Shown piece after piece: positions 43,678-52,067 of a stretch of 64,000 bases of DNA. Position 1 is the stretch's first letter; each line of letters starts with the position of its first letter. The translations under genes were made by a program, and so were the position numbers. This DNA comes from Acetobacterium tundrae (lineage in GTDB: Bacteria; Bacillota; Clostridia; Eubacteriales; Eubacteriaceae), in NCBI RefSeq assembly GCF_008086615.1, contig NZ_RXYB01000007.1, forward strand, positions 1-64,000. The letters run 5' to 3'. Below the pieces are notes generated by a model. The model worked only from the letters and a program-made list of their open reading frames with translations, did not search any database and had not been told where the DNA came from.

Positions 43678-43705
43678 TTATCCACAGTCTGATAACTTAT
43701 CCACA
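43678..43705. other. Two DnaA-box sequences
   Basis: TTATCCACA occurs twice (43678-43686 and 43697-43705), 19 bases apart on one strand, each identical to the strong E. coli DnaA box. The remaining gene-free DNA at 43520-43724 shows only the inverted repeat. No dnaA or replication gene is nearby, so this is a possible DnaA-binding or titration site. Confidence 0.4.
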
Positions 43706-43724
43706 TTATGCTGTTAAAAGCTGC

Positions 43725-44504
43725 CTATATTTTATAACCGTGATCCAATGGTCCGCTACCTTTTCCCAAATCAAGTTGTGCCGCCAATGCCCCGGTGATA
43801 TAGTCCTTTGCATTTTTCACCGCCTGCTTCATATCCTGTCCAGCTGCAAGATTGCAAGCAATCGCGGATGAAAGGGTACAGCCGGTGCCGTGAGTATTCG
43901 GATTATTAATTTTTTTTCCCGTAAGCCAGATTTCTTCAGCTTCAATTAATAGAAAATCATCGGCACTTTCTTCAAAATGTCCGCCTTTAATCAGGACGCT
44001 TCCTTTACACTCCTGAGCAATGATCTTTGCCGCTTTTACCATATCAGCTTTGGACTGAATCTCAAAACCGCATAAACATTCTGCTTCCGGTATATTCGGC
44101 GTGATAATATCAGCAATCGGAAATAGCTTTCTTCTTAATGCTTCGACGCTGTCGTCACTACATAATTTTCCCCCACTGGTTGCTACCATTACCGGATCGA
44201 CGACGATATTTTTGGCCTTGTACTCAATCAGTTTTTTTGCAACACTATTGATAATGTCAGCACTGTATACCATCCCGATTTTTACCGCATCCGGAAAAAT
44301 ATCGGTAAACACGCAATCCATTTGATTTTCCACAAAAGCGCTGTCAACCTCATAAATTCCATAAACCCCAGTTGTGTTTTGAGCCGTTAATACGACGATC
44401 ACTGTCATGGCATACATTTTATGGGCCATGATGGTTTTCATATCGGCCTGAATCCCTGCTCCGCCGCTTGAATCCGATCCGGCAATTGATAAAACTTTTT
44501 TCAT
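43725..44504 (-). CDS. thiD: Hydroxymethylpyrimidine/phosphomethylpyrimidine kinase
   Basis: A 259-residue ribokinase-like enzyme. VLSIAGSDSSGGAGIQADMK is the start typical of ThiD, and NPNTHGTGCTLSSAIACN the C-terminal ATP and catalytic region. It phosphorylates HMP and HMP-P to HMP-PP for thiamin. It is the last gene of the TPP-controlled operon and overlaps the HAD gene by four bases. Confidence 0.95.
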   Translation of the reverse strand: MKKVLSIAGSDSSGGAGIQADMKTIMAHKMYAMTVIVVLTAQNTTGVYGIYEVDSAFVENQMDCVFTDIFPDAVKIGMVYSADIINSVAKKLIEYKAKNIVVDPVMVATSGGKLCSDDSVEALRRKLFPIADIITPNIPEAECLCGFEIQSKADMVKAAKIIAQECKGSVLIKGGHFEESADDFLLIEAEEIWLTGKKINNPNTHGTGCTLSSAIACNLAAGQDMKQAVKNAKDYITGALAAQLDLGKGSGPLDHGYKI

Positions 44505-45142
44505 TTTCTCAACTCCTCAAAACTATTAATCGTTCGATCAGATACTCTTTTTATTTCTTCCCAATCATTTTTCGAAAATTCATCATAAACTCCGACAATA
44601 TAGCACTCTGTATTTTTGGCCGCCTTAATACAATATAAAGAATCCTCGACGATGGCAATTTCTTTTTCCGGAATACCAAATGTCTCAACTGCCTGGTAAT
44701 ATATTTCTGGCTCACTTTTCGAAAGCCCGGTCATATCTGATGTCAAAATAAATTCAAAATAATCTAAAATACCCAGTCTTTTAACTGCCGTTTCAACCAA
44801 TGAGCGATCAGTCGCGGTTAGAATACTCATTTTTATTCCCTGCCTGACATATTGATCCAGAACTTCCTTTACAAAAGGCTTTAAGGGTAAATGAGTCCCA
44901 TAACTGTCTCGTATCATTTCGTTGATTTCAGCGTTCACCTCTGCTGCCGTTAAGGCGAGCCCAAATTGATTGACAAAATAACGGGAAGACTCCGCAAAGC
45001 TCATGGTTGTAGTGATCTCATTTAAATTATCCGGAGGCTCTATCCCATGATTTTTTAAAAAATTTCCGCCCAAGTTTTTCCATACCGGCATTGAATCAAT
45101 GAGCGTCCCATCCATATCAAAAATGATTCCTTTTTGATTCAT
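44501..45142 (-). CDS. HAD-family phosphatase of the thiamin operon
   Basis: A 213-residue HAD subfamily IA protein. Motif I is FDMDGTLIDSM and motif II TAT near residue 107, with EDSLYCIKAA as motif IV. It lies between thiE and thiD and overlaps both by four bases. It may dephosphorylate thiamin phosphate or pathway intermediates, or remove damaged phosphates; this is inferred from position. Confidence 0.87.
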   Translation of the reverse strand: MNQKGIIFDMDGTLIDSMPVWKNLGGNFLKNHGIEPPDNLNEITTTMSFAESSRYFVNQFGLALTAAEVNAEINEMIRDSYGTHLPLKPFVKEVLDQYVRQGIKMSILTATDRSLVETAVKRLGILDYFEFILTSDMTGLSKSEPEIYYQAVETFGIPEKEIAIVEDSLYCIKAAKNTECYIVGVYDEFSKNDWEEIKRVSDRTINSFEELRK

Positions 45143-45777
45143 GATGTTATCATTTTCCAGGAAAGGTGGTGTAATTCTCTGGTTGCTTTGGCAATATCCA
45201 GCTTTGAGAAGATTGCCGATACCAAAGCCACGCCATCAACACCAGTCCCCTTTAAAGTAAGAATATTATTCTCATTTAATCCCCCGATGGCGACAACCGG
45301 AATGGAAATAGTACTGCATATTTTCTGTAATGTTTCAAGCGCGACAAGATTGGCATCGGTTTTTGTTGAAGTGGCGTACACGGCCCCTACCCCAATATAA
45401 TCAGCTCCGTCTTCTTCAGCCTTAATGGCCTGTTCAACCGTCTGGGCCGATACGCCAAGGATTTTATCTCCAATGCGTTTTCGCAACTCTCTGGCATTCA
45501 TATCTCCCTGTCCAACATGCACACCATCCGCATTGACTGCCATCGCCACTTCATAATTGTCATTAATCACAAAGGGAATTTGATAGCGATCCGTCAATTT
45601 TTTTATTTCTTCCGCCTCTTTCACAAAGTTTTCAAAGGACAACTCTTTTTCCCGAAGCTGAATAAACGTCGCTCCGCCGCTAATGGTCTCTTCAACCTGT
45701 TCTGATAAGCTTCGGGCCCCCAACCAGGTTCGATCGGTCACGGCATATAAAAGCATTGCTGATTTATCGAATTTCAA
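45139..45777 (-). CDS. thiE: Thiamin-phosphate synthase
   Basis: A 212-residue TIM-barrel enzyme. GATFIQLREKE, GVHVGQGDM and GADYIGVGAVYATSTK are signature blocks of ThiE. It joins HMP-PP and thiazole phosphate to thiamin phosphate. It overlaps thiM by 14 bases and the HAD gene by four. Confidence 0.95.
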   Translation of the reverse strand: MKFDKSAMLLYAVTDRTWLGARSLSEQVEETISGGATFIQLREKELSFENFVKEAEEIKKLTDRYQIPFVINDNYEVAMAVNADGVHVGQGDMNARELRKRIGDKILGVSAQTVEQAIKAEEDGADYIGVGAVYATSTKTDANLVALETLQKICSTISIPVVAIGGLNENNILTLKGTGVDGVALVSAIFSKLDIAKATRELHHLSWKMITS

Positions 45778-46588
45778 CCTTCATTCCCCTTTCTAAAATC
45801 TCGACATCCATATTGCTCATAAAATCGATGATATAGGTTCTAAAGGATGACGTTCCCTCTTTTTGCGCCCAAACCTTTTCAAATGTCAACTCTCCGCATA
45901 ATCCCATACAGCTTACAGCTGCTGCCGTGGCCAGAAGCAAATTATCCGGATTGGCCCCACAATAAGCGCCAATGAGAGTTGTGAGCATACATCCGGTTCC
46001 CGTTATTCGGGACATCATTGGATGACCATTTTTAATCACAAAGGCCTTTTCTTTATCAGCAACGATATCAATCGCTCCCGTTATTGCGATCATTGCTCCG
46101 GTTTTTTCACTTAAAGTTTCTGTAAACTGAATCATCTGATCAAGATTGTCATAAGTAACCGTGTCGTTACTATCGGCATCCACACCTTTTGTGGTTCCGC
46201 TGCCTTGATCAATCGTCTTAATCTCCGAAATATTACCTCTAATTACGCTAATCTTCACTTGCTTTAACAGTTCCAACGCGGTTTCTGTTCGAAACTTTGA
46301 AGCCCCCGCCCCAACCGGATCCAGTATCACCGGCAGCCCCAACTCATTGGCTTTTTTTCCTGCTTTAATCATGGCCGCAATGGTTCGTTCATTCAGGGTG
46401 CCAATATTAATAACTAATGCATTGCATATTGAAACAATATCTTCAACTTCATTGATATCGTCGGCCATAATAGGCGAGCTTCCACATGCCAACGCCATAT
46501 TTGCGCAGTCATTGACGGTAACATAATTTGTGATTGCATGCACCAAAGGGTGTTTTCTATTGATATTTTCTAAGATTTCTTCGAACAT
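45764..46588 (-). CDS. thiM: Hydroxyethylthiazole kinase
   Basis: A 274-residue ribokinase-like thiazole kinase. PLVHAITNYVTVNDCAN near the N terminus, LDPVGAGAS in the middle and RITGTGCMLTTLIGAY near the C terminus match ThiM. It phosphorylates salvaged 4-methyl-5-hydroxyethylthiazole for ThiE. It overlaps the 3' end of cytX by 19 bases. Confidence 0.96.
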   Translation of the reverse strand: MFEEILENINRKHPLVHAITNYVTVNDCANMALACGSSPIMADDINEVEDIVSICNALVINIGTLNERTIAAMIKAGKKANELGLPVILDPVGAGASKFRTETALELLKQVKISVIRGNISEIKTIDQGSGTTKGVDADSNDTVTYDNLDQMIQFTETLSEKTGAMIAITGAIDIVADKEKAFVIKNGHPMMSRITGTGCMLTTLIGAYCGANPDNLLLATAAAVSCMGLCGELTFEKVWAQKEGTSSFRTYIIDFMSNMDVEILERGMKVEIR

Positions 46589-47772
46589 AATTTAATTCCT
46601 CCATTAACTAATATAAATAATAGGCTAATCATGACCATTGCCGGCAGCGTGACCCCAACAGGAAAATCACAAGTCATCAATTGCCGATAAATTACCACGC
46701 CAGCTACCCAAATAATCATGTTTTTGACATCAATCAATTTTTTCTCATCTACTTTGGTATTTTTGAAAACAAAATAGTCAGTAATTAAAATCGCAAAAAG
46801 TGGAGCAAAGACTGATCCGATCAAATAAAGAAAATCCTGATATGCATCAATGGGTGCAACTATTGCCAGCAAAACACCGATCACACCGGTTATCAGTACA
46901 GCAGTTCTTTCTTTAACCTTTGTATCGATATTTACAAAACTCACTCCTGCCGAATAAACATCTAAGAATGCCGTTGTAACGGTGGAAAAAAGGATAATGA
47001 TCAATGCCACCATCCCCAGGCCCACACTGGTCAGTATCACAAAAATATCAGAGGTACCCGCATAAAGAGCGGCACCTAATCCAATGATGTACATCCAGCA
47101 GCTTCCCATAAAATAACTGATCGAACTAACCAGTGAACCCGATTTCTCTTTTCTCGAAAAACGCGTGTAATCCGCAATCAGCGGAAGCCAGGAAATTGGC
47201 ATGATCGCACTTAATTCCACAGCCCCGCCAAAGCTCATCGTGCCTTCAACGGCTGAGTTGGCGGTTGATCCGCCAAAGATCTGCAAACTTAAAATAACAG
47301 AACCGATAAACAGCAGCCCTACAGCAATATAGTTTAGCTTCTCCATATTTTTGAAACCCACGAGCACCCATAAAAAAATAAAGGCCCCGATTATTATACA
47401 CCCCAGTGTTGTGTTTTGATAATTAAAAGCACTGACTGTTACACCATCAATTGCTTTTGCCGCAGTAATCACCATCACCGCTGTCCAACCGATCAATTGC
47501 AGGATGTTCAGTATTGAAAAAATATATGATCCGTATTTGCCAAAGGATATTCTTGACGATTCAATGGCCGGCAATTTACTTTGAGAACCAATAACTCCGG
47601 CCAGAAACAAGACGGATATCCCGATGACATGACCCATTATGATTGCAATCACGCCGTTTTTTAATCCCAGGGGCGCAATCAGCGTCCCAGTCATCACTTC
47701 TGCAATGGAGATGGCTGCGCCCAACCACAAAAGGGTCAGACTTCGATTTGAAAGTTTGTTTTCACTTTGCAT
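46570..47772 (-). CDS. cytX: NCS1-family hydroxymethylpyrimidine transporter CytX
   Basis: A 400-residue protein with about twelve membrane helices, of the NCS1 (cytosine/purine/thiamin) permease family. The position directly under a TPP riboswitch, together with thiD-thiE-thiM, fits CytX, the putative importer of HMP or a related pyrimidine. The operon has kinases and a coupling enzyme but no thiC or thiG, so it is a salvage set. Confidence 0.9.
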   Translation of the reverse strand: MQSENKLSNRSLTLLWLGAAISIAEVMTGTLIAPLGLKNGVIAIIMGHVIGISVLFLAGVIGSQSKLPAIESSRISFGKYGSYIFSILNILQLIGWTAVMVITAAKAIDGVTVSAFNYQNTTLGCIIIGAFIFLWVLVGFKNMEKLNYIAVGLLFIGSVILSLQIFGGSTANSAVEGTMSFGGAVELSAIMPISWLPLIADYTRFSRKEKSGSLVSSISYFMGSCWMYIIGLGAALYAGTSDIFVILTSVGLGMVALIIILFSTVTTAFLDVYSAGVSFVNIDTKVKERTAVLITGVIGVLLAIVAPIDAYQDFLYLIGSVFAPLFAILITDYFVFKNTKVDEKKLIDVKNMIIWVAGVVIYRQLMTCDFPVGVTLPAMVMISLLFILVNGGIKLCSKKS

Positions 47773-47817
47773 GTAATTCCTTTCCGACTTAACTTGTACC
47801 TTTTGCTTCGTTCAAAT

Positions 47818-47844
47818 AAAAAAAGCTGCACATCAATGCACAGC
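47818..47844 (-). terminator. Riboswitch-controlled terminator before cytX
   Basis: GC and TGCA arms with a two-base bulge and six-base loop form a stem (47825-47844) followed by seven U residues (47818-47824) on the minus strand. It lies just downstream of the TPP aptamer and upstream of the cytX start. Confidence 0.7.
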
Positions 47845-47857
47845 AAATTTTCACACT

Positions 47858-47943
47858 TTCCCTACGTCGGCATTATCCGTATCAGGTGCAAGGGTCGAAG
47901 TAACGCTTTACTTCCTCTCAGCCTAAATGCTCAAGCTCCCCAA
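47858..47943 (-). promoter_or_regulatory. TPP riboswitch (THI box)
   Basis: Read on the minus strand, the conserved elements are GGGGAGC, GGCTGAGAGG, GACCCTTGCACCTGAT and GATAATGCCGACGTAGGGA, which match the THI box. It controls the cytX-thiMED salvage operon. Thiamin pyrophosphate binding would favour the following terminator. Confidence 0.97.
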
Positions 47944-48062
47944 CTATTATATTGTTTAAAAGATTATCATACCCATTCTTTTTTGTCAATATTGAAAAAT
48001 TACCTTTTATCATTCAGTTTCTTAACTCGCTTATTCCGACTTTCTCGTTCTTTAATTATTGC

Positions 48063-48107
48063 CTTATCCATGAAGACAGTGAGGCGCTCATCATCTTCAT
48101 GGATAAG
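48063..48107. repeat. Perfect 14-bp inverted repeat in the gap between rnfB and cytX
   Basis: CTTATCCATGAAGA (48063-48076) and its complement (48094-48107) enclose an inner TGAG/CTCA stem. No U tract follows on either strand. The 47944-48290 gap otherwise shows only the hairpins listed and no gene. Confidence 0.5.
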
Positions 48108-48224
48108 ATATTTCTTAATTTAGCTTAATTACAACCTATTTCAAGATTTAATAAAGGTTCGCGCCTTATTATAGTTTCAAGAGATAAACATCTCCCCTTT
48201 TTCTTTTCATTCCTAATATAAAAG

Positions 48225-48254
48225 CAGCAGGTCATCCGGACCTGCTGTTTTTTT
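48225..48254 (+). terminator. Strong hairpin-U7 terminator facing the plus strand
   Basis: CAGCAGGTC/GACCTGCTG (48225-48233 and 48239-48247) is followed by seven U residues on the plus strand. No plus-strand gene is visible upstream for several kilobases, so the transcript that would end here is unknown; on the minus strand a CUUUUAU tail makes it a second stop after rnf. Confidence 0.75.
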
Positions 48255-48292
48255 GCTTATCCTTATTTTTACAATCAACGAACAAATATAAA

Positions 48293-48333
48293 AAGTCTGC
48301 AAAAGATAATGTTTGATCATCTTTTGCAGACTT
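48293..48333 (-). terminator. Terminator of the rnf operon
   Basis: A perfect 15-bp stem (48293-48307 and 48319-48333) has an eleven-base loop and a U run on the minus strand, 28 bases after the rnfB stop. Confidence 0.88.
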
Positions 48334-48360
48334 AAATTTCTGTTGATTATTCTAATATCT

Positions 48361-49266
48361 TTATTTTTCTTCTTTTTTTGCTTGCGCTGCTTGAGCAGCT
48401 TTTTCAGCCTTCGCTTTTGCAACAGCTTCCTTCAAAATTACTGATGCTTTTTTGGCATCTTCAGTCAAAGGAACAATCGCTCCTGTTGGGCATTTTTCCA
48501 GACAAATTGGATTGTTGCATTTTTCTAAGCAAATCGTTCCATTTACAGTAGCTAAATTGTTTTCAACTGTTATTGCATCGTAAGGACAGCTTTTTTTACA
48601 AGCTCCACAACCGATACAAGCAACCGAACAAACTTTTTTAGCTGCAGCACCTTTATCTTGTGAATTACAAAGAACTGCTACCGGTGCACCAATTGGTGCC
48701 ATCGTGATTACATGTTTAGGACAGATCAAACTACATTTTCCACATCCTGTACATTTTTTCTCATCAACAATTGGCAAACCATTTTCTCCCATTGTAAGTG
48801 CATCAAATGGGCAATTAGCTGCACAGGTACCAAAACCCATACATCCATACTGACATCCTTTAGGTCCACCCTGCACGAGACTTGCAGCAATACAATCTTC
48901 CAGTCCAACATAATTATATTTTTTAATTGCATCTGATATCGGATTGTTACATTTTATTTGAGCAACTCTTGGTTCAATTTCAGCTGAAACTTTTCCAGTT
49001 ATTTCTGCTACCTGATCTGCTACAATCTTTTTACCAGGCACACACAAATTAGGCGCTACGTCCGGCTCCAAAACAACTGCTTCAGCATAAGCTGCGCAAC
49101 CAGCGTAGCCGCAAGCTCCGCACTGTCCCTTAGGAAGTACGTCTTCGACTATCTCAATAAGTGGATTTGTTTCTATGGCAAAAGCTTTGTTCGCAAATGC
49201 TAAGATCAAGCCAAAAACCAAACCAATGCCTGTCATTACCAGTACAACCATTATTGCAGTATTCAT
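48361..49266 (-). CDS. rnfB: Rnf complex subunit B, ferredoxin-like
   Basis: A 301-residue protein. One N-terminal membrane helix (about 5-27) is followed by the CGACGYAGCAAYAEAV four-Cys [4Fe-4S] domain, then several ferredoxin-type CxxCxxCxxxCP clusters. The C-terminal tail is rich in Ala, Lys and Glu. RnfB is the subunit thought to accept electrons from ferredoxin in the sodium-pumping ferredoxin:NAD+ oxidoreductase. It is the last gene of the operon. Confidence 0.97.
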   Translation of the reverse strand: MNTAIMVVLVMTGIGLVFGLILAFANKAFAIETNPLIEIVEDVLPKGQCGACGYAGCAAYAEAVVLEPDVAPNLCVPGKKIVADQVAEITGKVSAEIEPRVAQIKCNNPISDAIKKYNYVGLEDCIAASLVQGGPKGCQYGCMGFGTCAANCPFDALTMGENGLPIVDEKKCTGCGKCSLICPKHVITMAPIGAPVAVLCNSQDKGAAAKKVCSVACIGCGACKKSCPYDAITVENNLATVNGTICLEKCNNPICLEKCPTGAIVPLTEDAKKASVILKEAVAKAKAEKAAQAAQAKKEEK

Positions 49267-49289
49267 GATTCCTTATCTCCTTTCGATTA

Positions 49290-49862
49290 TTAAATCATTC
49301 CTGAAAAGCCAAGGAACGCCAAAGCCAACATACCTGCCAGTATAAATGCAATCCCAATACCTTCTAATGATTTGGGTACATCCGCCAATCTCAGTTTTTC
49401 TCGACAACTAGCCATCAGGATTATTGCCAGTGCAAATCCCAAACCAGAACCTACCGCATTTACCAAACTTAATAAGAATCCATAATTAGATTCGATATTT
49501 AAAAGTGGTACTGATAAGACGATACAGTTTGTAGCGATTAACAGCAAATAAATTCCCCACATATTATAAAGTGCCGGGGCATGTTTCTTTATAACCATTT
49601 CCAGCAATTGAACAAAACTTGCTATCAATAAAACAAATACCGCTGTCGTCATGAATGTTAGTCCGAATGGGAATAAGATAAAATGATAGACAAGCCATGC
49701 CAACGCCGAACTCATAACCATTACAGCCGTAACAGCCATACCCATACCAACGGAAGCGCTCAGGTTTTTTGAAACACCAAAGAAAATACACAGACCTAAA
49801 AATTTTGTCAGTACGAAGTTGTTTACTACTACTGCGCCTAAAAACAGGGTTAAATATTCCAT
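49290..49862 (-). CDS. rnfA: Rnf complex subunit A
   Basis: A 190-residue polytopic membrane protein with about six helices, matching RnfA (GAVVVNNFVLTKFLGLC start). RnfA and RnfE form the membrane core that carries a [2Fe-2S] or iron centre. Its ATG overlaps the rnfE stop by one base (TAATG). Confidence 0.97.
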   Translation of the reverse strand: MEYLTLFLGAVVVNNFVLTKFLGLCIFFGVSKNLSASVGMGMAVTAVMVMSSALAWLVYHFILFPFGLTFMTTAVFVLLIASFVQLLEMVIKKHAPALYNMWGIYLLLIATNCIVLSVPLLNIESNYGFLLSLVNAVGSGLGFALAIILMASCREKLRLADVPKSLEGIGIAFILAGMLALAFLGFSGMI

Positions 49863-50485
49863 TATGCTTCACCCCTTTCCGCTTGCTTTTTTTCCATATG
49901 AGTGGTTAAGATTTTCCATGCAGCAACCAGGTATCCGATTAAAATGAATCCCCCTGCTGGTAAGATCATAATCAATGGGGCATTATACCAGTCACCAAGA
50001 ATTTTTACTCCAAAAATTGAACCAGCTCCAAGCAGTTCGCGAATAATTCCAATAATTACCAACGCAACACAAAAACCTGAGCCCATTCCAAAACCATCAA
50101 AGAAAGATGGAACAACTTTATTTTTTGATGCAAATGACTCTGCTCTTGCCAATATGATTGCAAAAACAACAATCAAGGCCAGATATATTCCTAATGCATC
50201 ATAAAGATCCGGGGCATATGCCTGAAGAACTAATTGCACCACGGTAACAATCGTTGCAATGGATGTAATATAAACCGGTACACGAACCTTAGGGTTTACG
50301 ACTTTTCTGGTAAGTGAAACCACTATGTTATTCATCGAAATAACAAACATAACTGAAAGACCCATTGTTAACGCCGTCGTTGCTGAAGACGTAACCGCCA
50401 AAGCTGGGCAAAGGCTAAGTGCCAAAACAAATATAGGATTTTCTGCGACAATACCTTTTTTAAATATTTGCCAATAATTTTTCAT
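49862..50485 (-). CDS. rnfE: Rnf complex subunit E
   Basis: A 207-residue polytopic membrane protein homologous to RnfA, with ALSLCPALAVTSSATTALTMG near the N terminus. It forms part of the ion-translocating core. It follows rnfG by two bases. Confidence 0.97.
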   Translation of the reverse strand: MKNYWQIFKKGIVAENPIFVLALSLCPALAVTSSATTALTMGLSVMFVISMNNIVVSLTRKVVNPKVRVPVYITSIATIVTVVQLVLQAYAPDLYDALGIYLALIVVFAIILARAESFASKNKVVPSFFDGFGMGSGFCVALVIIGIIRELLGAGSIFGVKILGDWYNAPLIMILPAGGFILIGYLVAAWKILTTHMEKKQAERGEA

Positions 50486-50487
50486 AA

Positions 50488-51060
50488 TTATTTATTACCT
50501 CCTGCAAACGCTACGACTTCATCTACTGCTTCCTTAACGCCTTTTGTTACGGCTTTAGAAGAAATTGTAGCTCCAGTCATTGCTTGAATATTTTCTTTGT
50601 TTGAAGGATCTTTTGTCACTACCAAGTTTTCAGATGTTTTTCCTGCAAACTGGGATTTAAACGGTTCTTTTCCAGCATTGTCCCCAAGACCAGGGGTTTC
50701 ATTTGCCTTCAATATTGAAAAATTAATAACCTCACCAGTCGTTTTAACAGCAACCAGCATTGTTATCGCTCCGCCATAACCTTTTGTCTCACCTGGAACA
50801 ACATAGGCAATTTTTTCGCCCCCCTTTGTTGCAGCATACCAATCGGTTTTGCCGTCAATAGGCGTAAAGGTATCTGCATCTGGAACTAAGGCCTGCATTG
50901 TTTTCATCTCTTTATCCGCTGCATTCTTTATCGCAATCGGTGACGTTACAAAATTTGTAACACCAATGATTAATCCAGCTACAAAACAAGCGATCATTAA
51001 ATTTATAGCAATCTGAAAAATAGAATATTCTTTTGTAGTATGTTCAGTCGACATCTTCAT
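50488..51060 (-). CDS. rnfG: Rnf complex subunit G, covalent flavin-binding
   Basis: A 190-residue protein with one N-terminal membrane helix and an external FMN-binding domain. The covalent-flavin motif is TGATISSKAV near residue 165, in which the second Thr is expected to be flavinylated. GGGGG precedes an internal ATG (M3, 51054) at better spacing than the first, so the true start may be 51054. It lies directly after rnfD. Confidence 0.96.
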   Translation of the reverse strand: MKMSTEHTTKEYSIFQIAINLMIACFVAGLIIGVTNFVTSPIAIKNAADKEMKTMQALVPDADTFTPIDGKTDWYAATKGGEKIAYVVPGETKGYGGAITMLVAVKTTGEVINFSILKANETPGLGDNAGKEPFKSQFAGKTSENLVVTKDPSNKENIQAMTGATISSKAVTKGVKEAVDEVVAFAGGNK

Positions 51061-52053
51061 TTACCCCCTTACTCCGAATTTTTTTGGTTGACAAAAGCGG
51101 TCAATTAGAGGTGTCAGACAGTTCATTAATAATATTGCATAACAAACGCCTTCAGGATAGCCGCCTTTAAGTCTGATTAAGGTTGTCAATACCCCTGCAC
51201 CAAAGGCAAAAATTATTTGACCTTTTATCGTTATTGGAATGGTAACCATATCGGTAGCCATGAAGAATGCTCCAATGATTAAACCACCAGCCATCATATG
51301 AAAAAGTGGGTCTCCAGTAAGGAAGCCGGCTGGTCCAAATATCCAGGTTAAAATTCCGACAGTACCGATCATAACAACAGGAACTTGCCAGTTTATATAT
51401 TTTTTATAGATTAAAAACAATCCGCCGAGAACTAATAGTACTGTACATGTTTCACCGATACTACCACTGCGGTTTCCTAAAAACATTGCCTGATACATAT
51501 TTGATGCACTGCCAAAAGTACTAATTAATGCATCATAACCTTGTTGTTTTAAGATATTAAGTGGTGTTGCAGAACTTACAACATCTGGAACACTTGTTGT
51601 CATTTTACTCCAGGTTGTCATCGCAACCGGCCATGATACCATTAATGCCGCTCTACCAATATGCGCAGGGTTGAAAATGTTTGAGCCTATTCCACCCATG
51701 GCATGTTTTGCAACAACAATAGCGATGAATGAACCGACAATGGCCATCCACGCTGGAAGCGTTGGTGGCAAACACATTGCCAGCAACAGGCCGGTTAAAA
51801 AGGCACTTCCGTCTTTTATGGTAATCGGTTTTTTCCTTATTTTTTCGACTGCCCATTCGAAAAACACAGCAGATACAATACCTAATAATATAATCATAAG
51901 CGCATTTAAACCGAAATGATATACTCCGAACAATGCCGCTGGAGCTAATGTTAGGTTTACTGTCCACATTATTTTTGAAACTGACTCTTCTGAGCGAATA
52001 TGTGGAGATACAGATACATTAAATAATTCCTTGTTTGATTTTACTTCCGCCAT
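51061..52053 (-). CDS. rnfD: Rnf complex subunit D, covalent flavin-binding
   Basis: A 330-residue membrane protein with about ten helices. The flavinylation motif SSATPLN near residue 170 fits the covalent FMN site of RnfD. GGGGGTGAG precedes the ATG. RnfD and RnfG carry the flavins of the electron path across the membrane. Confidence 0.97.
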   Translation of the reverse strand: MAEVKSNKELFNVSVSPHIRSEESVSKIMWTVNLTLAPAALFGVYHFGLNALMIILLGIVSAVFFEWAVEKIRKKPITIKDGSAFLTGLLLAMCLPPTLPAWMAIVGSFIAIVVAKHAMGGIGSNIFNPAHIGRAALMVSWPVAMTTWSKMTTSVPDVVSSATPLNILKQQGYDALISTFGSASNMYQAMFLGNRSGSIGETCTVLLVLGGLFLIYKKYINWQVPVVMIGTVGILTWIFGPAGFLTGDPLFHMMAGGLIIGAFFMATDMVTIPITIKGQIIFAFGAGVLTTLIRLKGGYPEGVCYAILLMNCLTPLIDRFCQPKKFGVRG

Positions 52054-52067
52054 GAAAAACTCACCCC

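Noticed and set aside
47767-48123. 118-codon plus-strand frame
   Set aside because: It overlaps the TPP riboswitch and its terminator on the opposite strand and has no ribosome site.
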